Positions 1-8,100 of a stretch of DNA of 42,258 bases are shown in pieces; position 1 is the stretch's first letter; every line of letters starts with the position of its first letter. The position numbers and the translations under genes are program-made. Source of the stretch: Chryseobacterium taiwanense (GTDB taxonomy: Bacteria; Bacteroidota; Bacteroidia; Flavobacteriales; Weeksellaceae); contig NZ_JWTA01000023.1 of NCBI RefSeq assembly GCF_000813825.1, forward strand, positions 1 through 42,258, in the 5' to 3' direction. The notes beneath the pieces were generated by a model. The model did not search any database. It was not told the origin of the DNA and saw only the letters and a list, made by a program, of their open reading frames with translations.

Positions 1-14
1 TGAGTGGCTTTTTT
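1..14 (+). terminator. Right half of a terminator from a gene left of the window
   Basis: The first bases read gagtggctttttt. This is the same right arm and T-run as the terminator at 878-901, so a plus-strand gene probably ends just left of the window. The left arm is not visible, so this rests only on the shared 12-nt string and the T-run. Confidence 0.35.
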
Positions 15-31
15 ATTTATTGTCAAAGAGT

Positions 32-295
32 TTATATATGGATTATACCTAAAATATCTAATATTCCCATAAGAGAAAAGAAAAAACCAATAAGGGTTAG
101 TATAAATATTCCAACCTTATTAATAGTTTTTTGATCCGAAATTATAAATTCTTTTGGGTTATTAGGGTTGTATTTTATTTCAATGGGCTTATCAATATAA
201 TTTTTAAAAGAGCGGAACTTATTTATATCAGCAGCAGAATATAAATAAGGTTCGGATTCAATGATCTTTCCATCTTTTATTGAAAAATTAATCAT
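32..295 (-). CDS. DUF3592-like membrane protein, probably 5'-truncated or frameshifted
   Basis: This 87-residue product has a short beta-type region with a YNPNNPKEF motif (residues 42-50), typical of DUF3592-like proteins, and one C-terminal membrane segment (about residues 62-84). Family members normally also have an N-terminal membrane segment, which is absent here. The frame stays open upstream of the ATG to a TAG at 350-352 and reads TTGKILKYNRGWKGYQTP, which looks like the expected continuation of the domain. The next frame over begins MVSVYFFLNYKKMLFLD at about 396, and a one-base shift near the A-run at 351-357 would join the two. The function is unknown. The gene may be a decaying copy, or the shift may be a sequencing error. 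The family call is tentative. Confidence 0.55.
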   Translation of the reverse strand: MINFSIKDGKIIESEPYLYSAADINKFRSFKNYIDKPIEIKYNPNNPKEFIISDQKTINKVGIFILTLIGFFFSLMGILDILGIIHI

Positions 296-402
296 GGGTG
301 TTTGATAACCTTTCCAACCGCGGTTATATTTTAGGATTTTTCCTGTAGTCTAAAAACAACATTTTTTTGTAATTTAGAAAGAAATAAACTGATACCATAT
401 TT

Positions 403-423
403 TTTGGTGTAATTTTTACCAAA
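403..423. promoter_or_regulatory. Small inverted repeat TTTGGT-9-ACCAAA upstream of the secreted protein
   Basis: TTTGGT at 403-408 and ACCAAA at 418-423 form a 6-bp inverted repeat with a 9-nt loop. It lies 24 nt before the ATG at 447. It could be an operator or a leader hairpin. The only -7-like string nearby, TATTTTTTG, has one T too many. Weak evidence. Confidence 0.25.
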
Positions 424-446
424 TTATCAACTTAATATTTAAAAAC

Positions 447-854
447 ATGAAAAAAACAATTGTGTTCAGTACCTTGTTCGTTACTGCTTTGGCTTTTGCT
501 CAAAAAGCTCCGGTCGTTGGAGGTGACAGAGATGTTCATGGCTGTATAGCTTCTGCAGGCTATACCTATTCACAAATTAGAAACAAGTGTGTAAGAGTTT
601 TTGAACAGAAAATTAAATTAAAAGAAGTAAGCACAGACAAAAGCTATACTTCAATGACGGCCGTTATTTTCAGCAAAGACATGAAAAAAGCTGAGGTTTT
701 TATTCCCGATGCAAGTGCAAAAAGCATTATTCTTGACAAACAGGGAAAAGAAAAACTTTGGAAAAGCGGGAGTCATATAAAAGACAGTTACACTTTAATC
801 CCTTATAAAAAAAGATATCAGATTACTAAAAATGATGTAGTAATCTATCAGTAA
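447..854 (+). CDS. Secreted small protein with conserved GC-x3-GY-x8-C motif, function unknown
   Basis: The 135-residue product starts with a clear signal peptide ending ALAFAQ (about residue 19). The mature N-terminus carries GGDRDVHGCIASAGYTYSQI and then a second cysteine (NKC) about 15 residues after the first, followed by VRVFE. The two cysteines could form a disulfide. The rest is lysine-rich and predicted beta, ending VVIYQ. I remember this motif from uncharacterised exported Bacteroidetes proteins but cannot assign a function. The gene is monocistronic: it is divergent from the DUF3592-like gene and followed by a terminator at 878-901. The start is fixed by the signal peptide. Confidence 0.8.
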   Translation: MKKTIVFSTLFVTALAFAQKAPVVGGDRDVHGCIASAGYTYSQIRNKCVRVFEQKIKLKEVSTDKSYTSMTAVIFSKDMKKAEVFIPDASAKSIILDKQGKEKLWKSGSHIKDSYTLIPYKKRYQITKNDVVIYQ

Positions 855-877
855 AATAGCTTTCAAAAACAAATCTG

Positions 878-901
878 AGCCATTCGAAAGAGTGGCTTTT
901 T
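878..901 (+). terminator. GAAA-tetraloop terminator after the secreted protein gene
   Basis: AGCCATTC (878-885) pairs with GAGTGGCT (890-897) around a GAAA loop, with one G-T wobble, followed by a T-run. Confidence 0.75.
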
Positions 902-929
902 GATGTAATGGGCAACTGTGTTTTACTTG

Positions 930-953
930 TGTCATTCTGACGAATTAAGAATC
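930..953. repeat. Half-copy of the dispersed TGTCATTC...GAATCT intergenic repeat
   Basis: The string tgtcattctgacgaattaagaatct resembles one arm of the dispersed palindromic repeats at 5051, 12465 and 32851. No matching second arm is seen nearby. Confidence 0.45.
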
Positions 954-995
954 TCAATCGTAGGTAAATAATCTAAAAACTTAAAGTATAAGATC

Positions 996-1032
996 AAAAA
1001 ACAGGAAACCTCAATGAAATTTCCTGTTTTTT
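996..1032. terminator. Bidirectional terminator between convergent genes
   Basis: AAAAAACAGGAAA (996-1008) and TTTCCTGTTTTTT (1020-1032) form a perfect 13-bp stem with an 11-nt loop. The A and T runs let it work in both directions. It most directly ends the alcohol dehydrogenase gene on the minus strand. Confidence 0.8.
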
Positions 1033-1053
1033 ATTTTCAATTTGAATTGAAAA

Positions 1054-2217
1054 TTAAGCGGTTACAGCCTCTTGATAAACAATGCCCTCATAACAAGCAT
1101 TGTAAATAGCTTTCAACTCATCCAAAGAAGGAACTCTAGGGTTGAAACCTGTACAAGGATCAATTAATGCATTGTTAGCAATGTAATCAAGGTTTTTATC
1201 CCAATCTTCTCTTGAAATTCCGAACTCTTTAATCGCTGATTGATTATTAACTTCAGAACGTAATGTTTCGATGGCCTGAGCCAAATCTTCCGCTGTTTCT
1301 TTACCGATCACTTTCGCTAAATCAGGAAAACGGTTTGTCGCCTGAGCATTGTAACGAATCACATTCGGAAGGAAAATAGCATTAGAAGCACCATGAGGGA
1401 TTCCGTACAAAGCACCCACTTGGTGAGACAATGAATGAACAATTCCCAACCATGCATTGTTGAATGCCAAACCAGCCATAAACGAAGCATCATGCATATT
1501 CTGACGTGCTGTAATATTGTTTGGGTTTTCTACCGCTTCTTTCAGATTATCAAAAACAATCTCCAAACCACCTTTTGAAAGCGCATCTGCAATATTATTG
1601 TCAATATTCGAAACATAAGCTTCCACACAGTGAGTTAAAGCATCAAGACCTGTGTTTGAAGTAACGTGAGCCGGCATTGAAGCACATATTTCGCCGTCAA
1701 CAATAGCAATATCCGGCGTTAATTCGTAAGAAACGATAGGATATTTCACCCCTTTTTCTCTGTCAGTAATAACAGCAAGACCTGTAGTTTCGGTTCCCGT
1801 TCCGCTTGTAGAAGGAATTGCGATAAATTTTGCTTTATTTCTTAAAACCGGAACAGTGAAAGGCTTGATCATCGCATCGAAATCTGCATCAGGATACTCA
1901 TAAAATACCCACATGATTTTTGCCGCATCAATGGCTGAACAACCTCCTAAACCGATAATCCATTCTGGCTGAAATTTTTGAATCATTTCAGCTCCTTTCA
2001 TACAAGTTTCAGAGGATGGATCCTCTTCCACACCTTCGAAAATCTGAGTTTCTATTCCTGCTTCGGCAAGGTAAGCAACGGCTTTATCCAATGTTCCGCT
2101 CTTTTTCATTGAGCTTCCCCCTGTTACGATTACCGCTTTGGTTCCTTTAATATTTTTTAATTCTTCAAGAGTTCCTGCACCATGGAAAACCTCTCCTGCA
2201 ATAAATAATTTGCTCAT
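1054..2217 (-). CDS. Iron-containing (group III) alcohol dehydrogenase
   Basis: This is a cytoplasmic NAD(P)-dependent, divalent-metal alcohol/aldehyde oxidoreductase of the Fe-ADH family. The nucleotide-binding site reads GLGGCSAIDAAK, a variant of the usual GGGSxxDxAK with Cys in place of the third Gly. The metal-ligand region includes IVDGE, the DALTHCVEAY stretch and HSLSHQVGALYGIPHG. At 387 residues it is full length for the family. An upstream TTG would give 407 residues, but a promoter (TACTTTTG at 2241-2248) lies inside that extension, so the ATG at 2217 is preferred. The AraC-type gene just upstream on the same strand is the obvious candidate regulator. The physiological substrate cannot be read from the sequence. 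Confidence 0.93.
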   Translation of the reverse strand: MSKLFIAGEVFHGAGTLEELKNIKGTKAVIVTGGSSMKKSGTLDKAVAYLAEAGIETQIFEGVEEDPSSETCMKGAEMIQKFQPEWIIGLGGCSAIDAAKIMWVFYEYPDADFDAMIKPFTVPVLRNKAKFIAIPSTSGTGTETTGLAVITDREKGVKYPIVSYELTPDIAIVDGEICASMPAHVTSNTGLDALTHCVEAYVSNIDNNIADALSKGGLEIVFDNLKEAVENPNNITARQNMHDASFMAGLAFNNAWLGIVHSLSHQVGALYGIPHGASNAIFLPNVIRYNAQATNRFPDLAKVIGKETAEDLAQAIETLRSEVNNQSAIKEFGISREDWDKNLDYIANNALIDPCTGFNPRVPSLDELKAIYNACYEGIVYQEAVTA

Positions 2218-2240
2218 TTTTTTCTTAATTTTTGATGATA

Positions 2241-2267
2241 CAAAAGTAGATAAGCCCAAACAAGCAA
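2241..2267 (-). promoter_or_regulatory. Promoter of the alcohol dehydrogenase gene
   Basis: On the minus strand, TTG (2267-2265), a 16-nt spacer and TACTTTTG (2248-2241) match the Bacteroidetes -33/-7 pattern. The site lies 23 nt before the chosen ATG, so this gene can be transcribed apart from the AraC gene. Confidence 0.6.
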
Positions 2268-2283
2268 TGTTATACAAACAGGA

Positions 2284-3168
2284 CTACGCGTTATACATTT
2301 GCGCCAGTTCCTGCTGAAGTTCCGTAGGTGTTTCTTTCAGTTTTGCTTTTACGAATTTATTGAGAGCAGAAGGAGAATTAAAACCTAAGTCAAAGGCAAT
2401 TTCTTTATGCGAAAGGTCGGAAAACATCAACTGACGTTTTATTTCCATTAAAATTCGATTGTGAATGGCCTGAATTGCAGTCTCTCCGCAATGTTTTTTG
2501 GTGATTGAATTTAATTTTTTCGGAGTAATTGCTAATTCTTCGGCGTAATATTGAACGGTTCTGTATTGCTTGTAATGCTCATTCAGTAATTTTTTAAAAC
2601 GAACGTAAATAGGTTTGTCAACCGTTTCTTTATGTAAAATGGGATGTAAACCATGAACAGATTCGATTAAACCTAACAAAAATATTTTGATCAGAAATCT
2701 TGCCTGTTCTTTTTTAATCAAACTCGGTTTTTGATAAATTCCCTGAATGATTTTGATCGAGTTCATGCTTTGCTCAAAATCATCATGAGATAAAATTGTA
2801 CAATTAAGCTGGGTGGAAAGATTAACATTATAAGTGCTCAGTTCATTTTTAAGAATATCGGAACAGAATAATATTTCTTCAAACAGAATGATTTTTCCTT
2901 GTAAATCTTGACTTACATCTGAAATAAAATGAACCTGTTCCGGAAATACAACGGAAATTTTTCCGGCTTTCAAAAAGTGAATTTTATCTTCAATATGAAG
3001 TTGTAAGGTTCCTTTTTCGATAACAATAATGAGAAAATGATCTTTTTTGTGTGGTTTAAAATAATCTTTCAGATTCCCTTCCGTCAAATCAAAAACCCGA
3101 AAAGACAGATTTTTATCTTCTTCTTTTTGAATGTTTTTTTTGATTTCTAATTTTCTCAAACTGCCCAT
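2284..3168 (-). CDS. AraC-family transcriptional regulator
   Basis: A 294-residue regulator. The N-terminal half (about residues 35-170) is a cupin-like sensor domain with an FLIIVIEKG...FLKAGKISVVFPEQVHF pattern. The C-terminal ~100 residues form the two-helix-turn-helix AraC DNA-binding domain: first HTH near TVQYYAEELAITPKKLNSI, second near SHKEIAFDLGFNSPSALNK. It lies immediately upstream of the alcohol dehydrogenase on the same strand, 66 bp from that gene's start, which suggests it controls it. It has its own well-formed promoter. The inducer is unknown. Confidence 0.92.
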   Translation of the reverse strand: MGSLRKLEIKKNIQKEEDKNLSFRVFDLTEGNLKDYFKPHKKDHFLIIVIEKGTLQLHIEDKIHFLKAGKISVVFPEQVHFISDVSQDLQGKIILFEEILFCSDILKNELSTYNVNLSTQLNCTILSHDDFEQSMNSIKIIQGIYQKPSLIKKEQARFLIKIFLLGLIESVHGLHPILHKETVDKPIYVRFKKLLNEHYKQYRTVQYYAEELAITPKKLNSITKKHCGETAIQAIHNRILMEIKRQLMFSDLSHKEIAFDLGFNSPSALNKFVKAKLKETPTELQQELAQMYNA

Positions 3169-3194
3169 TTCATTATTGTTTTAAAACGAAGCAA

Positions 3195-3226
3195 CAAATT
3201 TATGATAAAACATTTTCAGTTTGCAA
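3195..3226 (-). promoter_or_regulatory. Promoter of the AraC-family gene
   Basis: On the minus strand, TTG (3226-3224), a 21-nt spacer and TAAATTTG (3202-3195) fit the TTG-N17-23-TAnnTTTG consensus exactly. It is 27 nt upstream of the ATG. This is one of the clearest promoters in the window. Confidence 0.7.
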
Positions 3227-3240
3227 GATTTATAATAATG

Positions 3241-3452
3241 AACTTGTTTAAACTTTTATTTGACATTATGAAATTGATAAAATATTTTAAACGCGACGAT
3301 CGCAAAGAATTTTTTAATAAACTTGAAAATATTTTCGTTCGCAATGGCGTTCCACTTAGCTAAGGCGTAATTATCATTTGCTGAACGAAGTGCCGTTGCG
3401 AACGTCGCGTTAAAAATCATTTATGCTAAGTTCAAGTAAGTTTAAACAAGTT
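3241..3452. repeat. Nested inverted-repeat element (~212 bp) in the 403-bp gap before purB
   Basis: The outer arms AACTTGTTTAAACTT (3241-3255) and AAGTTTAAACAAGTT (3438-3452) are perfect 15-bp complements. Inside, 3285-3307 (aaacgcgacgatcgcaaag) pairs with 3395-3415 (gttgcgaacgtcgcgtta). A third segment, cgttcgcaatggc (3336-3348), pairs with gccgttgcgaacg (3392-3404) and so competes for the same right arm. No ORF is present. It looks like a MITE-like or structured intergenic repeat; I know that GCGAAC/TTCGC-type palindromes occur between genes in Chryseobacterium. It accounts for most of the gene-free stretch 3169-3571; the rest holds the araC and purB promoters. Confidence 0.7.
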
Positions 3453-3537
3453 TAATTAAAATTTATGAAGCTTTTGACATAAAAATTACTACAATTTGTG
3501 TTTAAAAAAAGCATTTTTCTCTCTCGTTTAAAAACCG

Positions 3538-3545
3538 TATTTTTG
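3538..3545 (+). promoter_or_regulatory. purB -7 element
   Basis: TATTTTTG lies 26 nt before the purB ATG and matches TAnnTTTG. No convincing TTG at the usual spacing. Confidence 0.5.
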
Positions 3546-3571
3546 CATCATCTAAAAAGTAAAAGAAAAGA

Positions 3572-4999
3572 ATGAATTCCTACAAAAATCCTTTGGAAGA
3601 ACGCTATTCAAGCGAAGAAATGTTGTTTAACTTTTCTCACAACAATAAATTCCAGAACTGGAGAAAGCTTTGGATTGCCCTTGCTGAAATCGAAAAAGAC
3701 CTTGGACTTGAAATTACAGACGAACAAATCGCTGAATTGAAAGCTAATGCTGAAAATATCGATTACGATAAAGCAGCTGAGTATGAGAAAAAATTCCGTC
3801 ATGATGTAATGGCTCACGTTCACGCGTATGGTGATGTGGCGCCTTCAGCAAAAGGAATTATTCACTTGGGAGCAACTTCAGCATTTGTAGGAGATAATAC
3901 AGACTTAATTCAAATCCGTGACGGACTTTTGATCTTGAAGAAAAAGTTGGTAAACGTGATGAAAAATCTTTCTGATTTTGCGATTCAATATAAAGACCTT
4001 CCAACGTTAGGATTCACTCACTTCCAGCCGGCTCAGTTAACAACTGTTGGAAAAAGGGCAACACTTTGGTTACAAAGTTTGGTTCTTGACATCGAAGAAT
4101 TGGATTTCTTCTTAGAAACATTAAGATTCAGAGGGGTAAAAGGAACTACAGGAACTGCTGCAAGTTTCCTTGAACTTTTCAACGGTGATTATTCTAAAGT
4201 TAAACACCTAGATAAAGAATTGTCAAAAAGATTCGGTTTCGAAAAAGTTTTCGGAGTTTCCGGACAGACTTATGACAGAAAAATCGATGCTAAAGTGGTG
4301 GCTTTATTAGGAAATATCGCACAATCTGCACATAAATTTACCAACGATTTACGTTTACTTCAAAATCTTAAGGAAATTGAAGAACCATTCGAGAAAAACC
4401 AGATTGGTTCATCTGCAATGGCTTACAAACGTAATCCAATGAGAAGCGAAAGAATCGGAGCATTGGCAAAATATGTAATGTCTTTGACAACAAGTTCTGC
4501 AATGGTGGCTTCAACACAATGGTTTGAAAGAACATTAGACGATTCTGCAAATAAAAGATTAACAATTCCACAAGCGTTTTTAGCTGTTGATGCCATTCTA
4601 TTGATCTGGAATAACATCATGAACGGAATTGTAGTATATCCGAACAGAATCAACAAACATATTATGGAAGAACTTCCTTTCATGGCGACAGAATACATTA
4701 TCATGGAAGAAGTGAAAGCTGGTGGTGACCGTCAGGAAATCCACGAAGTGATCAGAGTTCATTCTATGGAAGCGTCTAAAAAAGTGAAAGAGGAAGGTAA
4801 AGAAAATGACCTTATCGAAAGAATCCTGAATGACGATTCATTAAAACTGGATAAATCAAAATTAAAAGAAGTTCTTGATCCTAAAAACTTCATCGGTTTT
4901 GCACCAATTCAGACGGAAGAATTCATTGCCAATGAAGTTCAGCCGATCATTGATCAAAACAAAGACTTAATAGGATTAGAGGCTGATCTTAAAGTATAA
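3572..4999 (+). CDS. purB: Adenylosuccinate lyase PurB
   Basis: Catalyses two steps of purine synthesis: SAICAR to AICAR plus fumarate, and adenylosuccinate to AMP plus fumarate. The 475-residue protein has the fumarase/aspartase superfamily signature GSSAMAYKRNPMRSE at about residues 279-293, which carries the catalytic serine on the flexible loop. Earlier conserved segments are HDVMAHVHA, GATSAFVGDN and TLGFTHFQPAQ (catalytic His). The length is normal for the family. It is followed by purL in the same direction, 145 bp on, with a palindromic repeat between them, so the two purine genes are neighbours but possibly not one transcript. Confidence 0.97.
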   Translation: MNSYKNPLEERYSSEEMLFNFSHNNKFQNWRKLWIALAEIEKDLGLEITDEQIAELKANAENIDYDKAAEYEKKFRHDVMAHVHAYGDVAPSAKGIIHLGATSAFVGDNTDLIQIRDGLLILKKKLVNVMKNLSDFAIQYKDLPTLGFTHFQPAQLTTVGKRATLWLQSLVLDIEELDFFLETLRFRGVKGTTGTAASFLELFNGDYSKVKHLDKELSKRFGFEKVFGVSGQTYDRKIDAKVVALLGNIAQSAHKFTNDLRLLQNLKEIEEPFEKNQIGSSAMAYKRNPMRSERIGALAKYVMSLTTSSAMVASTQWFERTLDDSANKRLTIPQAFLAVDAILLIWNNIMNGIVVYPNRINKHIMEELPFMATEYIIMEEVKAGGDRQEIHEVIRVHSMEASKKVKEEGKENDLIERILNDDSLKLDKSKLKEVLDPKNFIGFAPIQTEEFIANEVQPIIDQNKDLIGLEADLKV

Positions 5000-5050
5000 T
5001 ACAGTATGCAGTCTTTTCGGCTGCATATTTTATTTTAAATAAAAGCTCTG

Positions 5051-5104
5051 TTTGTCATTCCGTAGGAATCTAGGCTAACATACACCAGATTCTTAGATGA
5101 CAAA
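5051..5104. repeat. Dispersed palindromic repeat (TTTGTCATTCC...GAATCT) between purB and purL
   Basis: The left arm tttgtcattccgtaggaatct (5051-5071) and right arm agattcttagatgacaaa (5087-5104) form an imperfect hairpin. It belongs to the same family as 12465-12535 and 32851-32893. Confidence 0.65.
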
Positions 5105-5144
5105 TTTTAAATTAAAAATAAATCTAATAAATATCTGACATCTA

Positions 5145-8100
5145 ATGTCTAATAACAAAAGAATTTTCGTAGAAAAAAGAGGAATTTTCGATGTAGAAAG
5201 TCCAAAAATTTTTGATGAAGTAAAAGCGGTGGTTCCGTCTATCCAAAGCGTAAAAGTATATAACGTTTACGATATCTTTGGATTAAACGATGGTGAATTC
5301 GGAAAAGTGGTCAACAGCACTTTCGTAGATCCGGTTACTGATATTTTACACGAAGAAAACCCCGCAAAAGGGATCTATTTTGGAATGGAATTTTTACCAG
5401 GACAATACGATCAACGTGCAGATTCTGCGCAACAATGTATTGCTTTGTTGACTGAAAATGAAAAGTCTAAAGTAAGAAGCGGTAAATTGATCGAATTTGA
5501 AGGAGTTTCCGAATCTGATTTAGTGAAAATCAAAGACCTGCTTATCAATAAAGTTGAATCTCAGGAAAAAGATCTATCCATTTTAGATATTCCTGCAGAA
5601 GAAACGCCATCAAAAGTTATTATTCACGAAAACTTCATCAATTTTGATGATGCTCAGCTTGAAGAGTTCTTTAACAAGCATGGTTTTGCATTAGGGTTAG
5701 ACGATTTGAAATTCATTCAGGAGTATTTTAAAACAGAGAACAGAAATCCTACGGAAACTGAACTTAAAGTTTTAGATACGTATTGGAGTGACCACTGTCG
5801 TCACACAACGTTTGAAACAGAATTATCAAACATTGAATTCGAAGGAAAGTTCAAACATACATTGGAAACTATTTTCAATGATTATATCGAAAAAAGAAAA
5901 TTCTTAGGCCGTGAATTGAAACCGATCTCTTTAATGGATCTGGCAACAGTTTGCGGAAGATATTTCCATAAAACAGGCAATTTGGAAAACTTGGTGGTTT
6001 CTGACGAAATCAATGCTTGTACGATCCAGATTGAAGCTGAGTACGATGGTAAAAAAGAACCATGGTATTTATTATTTAAGAACGAAACACACAATCACCC
6101 GACAGAAATTGAACCTTTTGGAGGAGCTTCAACGTGTTTAGGAGGAGCAATCAGAGATCCTTTGTCCGGACGTTCTTTCGTTTTCCAGGCGATGAGATTA
6201 ACGGGTGCTGCTGATGTGTTGGAATCTGTTGATAAAACATTACCGGGTAAATTACCTCAAAAAACAATTACAAAACAGGCTGCAAACGGATATTCTTCTT
6301 ATGGTAACCAAATTGGTTTGGCGACTACAATGGTTTCTGAAATCTATGATGAAGGCTACAAAGCAAAAAGAATGGAAGTTGGTTTCGTTGCCGGAGCGGT
6401 TCCTGTGGATTGGGTAAGACGTGAAAAACCTGAAGCTGGTGATTCTATCATTATTTTAGGAGGTGCAACAGGTCGTGACGGAGTTGGGGGAGCAAGCGGA
6501 AGTTCGAAAGAACAGGACGAAACTTCTATCCACACGATGAGTTCTGAAGTTCAGAAAGGAAATGCGGTTGAAGAAAGAAAAATCCAGAGATTATTCAGAA
6601 ATCCTGAAGTTACTAGATTGATTAAAAAATCCAATGATTTCGGAGCTGGAGGTGTTTCTGTAGCGATCGGTGAAATTGCTGATTCTTTGGAGGTGAATCT
6701 TGATGTATTACCATTAAAATATGAAGGTTTAAACGGAACTGAACTGGCTATTTCTGAATCTCAGGAAAGAATGGCCGTTGTGGTTGAACCAAAAGATAAA
6801 GAACAGTTCATCAAATTCTGTGAAGCTGAAAACATTGTAGCTGTTGAGGTTGCAAAAGTGACAGATTCAGGTAGAATGCAGATGTTCTGGAAAGGCGATA
6901 AAATTGTTGACCTTTCAAGAGCATTTTTAGATACGAACGGGTGTTCAAAAAGCCAGGAAGTTAAAATTACTCACCTTAACGAAGTAAAAGAAGAAACTCC
7001 GTCATTCAATGAAGAGAACTTCTTGAAAATCTTAGGAGATAAAAATGTAGCTTCTCAAAAAGGATTGTTGGAAATGTTCGATTCTTCTATCGGTGCGACT
7101 ACGGTTGCAATGCCTTTAGGTGGAAAATACCAGCAGACTTTGATGGAAGGAAGTGTTCAGACATTACCGATCATCGGTGCAAAAGATATTGAAACAGTTT
7201 CATTGGCGAGTTGGGGATTCGATGCAGAGATTTCTAAGCAGAACTCTTTGTTGGGAGCTTCTTATGCTGTCGTTGAAAGTGTAGCAAAGATTGTTGCAAT
7301 GGGCGGTGATTATAAAAATATCAGATTCAGTTTCCAGGAATATTTTGAGAAATTAGGTCAGAATCCTGAAAAATGGGGGAAACCTTTAGCTTCTTTGTTG
7401 GGAGCTTACGATGCTCAGATCAACTTTGGACTGGCTGCAATCGGTGGTAAAGACTCAATGAGTGGAACGTATCAGGATCTGAATGTTCCGCCAACGTTGA
7501 TTTCTTTCGCTTGTGCGAACGGAGAAAAGAAAAACATTATCTCTCCTGAATTTAAGAAGGCAGGAAATAAAGTGTATTTCTTCAATCATATCGCTCAGGA
7601 AAACGGACTTCCAAATTATGATGCTTTAAAAGCTGTTTTTGAATTAATTTTTGAAAATATTAAAGCAGGAAAGATTGTTTCAGTAAAAACAGTGAAAGAA
7701 GGAGGAGTTGCAGTGGCTCTAGCAAAAATGAGCTTCGGAAACAGATTAGGTGCTGAAATTACGGTTGCTGAAAACGCTTTATTAGCAAAAAATATCGGTA
7801 GCTTAATCATCGAATCTACAGAAGAATTAAGCTCTGTAAACCTTCATTTGATTGGAGAAGTTAAAGATTCAAATAGTATTAAAATTAATGAGGTTGAATT
7901 CGCGATTGAAAAATTGTTAGCAGCAAATACAAACACTTTTGAGAATCTTTTCCCAACGATTGAAAAAGAAAAATTGACGGTTGAAATCGATGAGAAATTA
8001 AACTCGATCAACCCAAGAAATATCATCATCAAAAAGCACGGAATCGCTCAGCCAAAAGTATTCGCACCGGTTTTCCCGGGAACAAACTGTGAGTATGATA

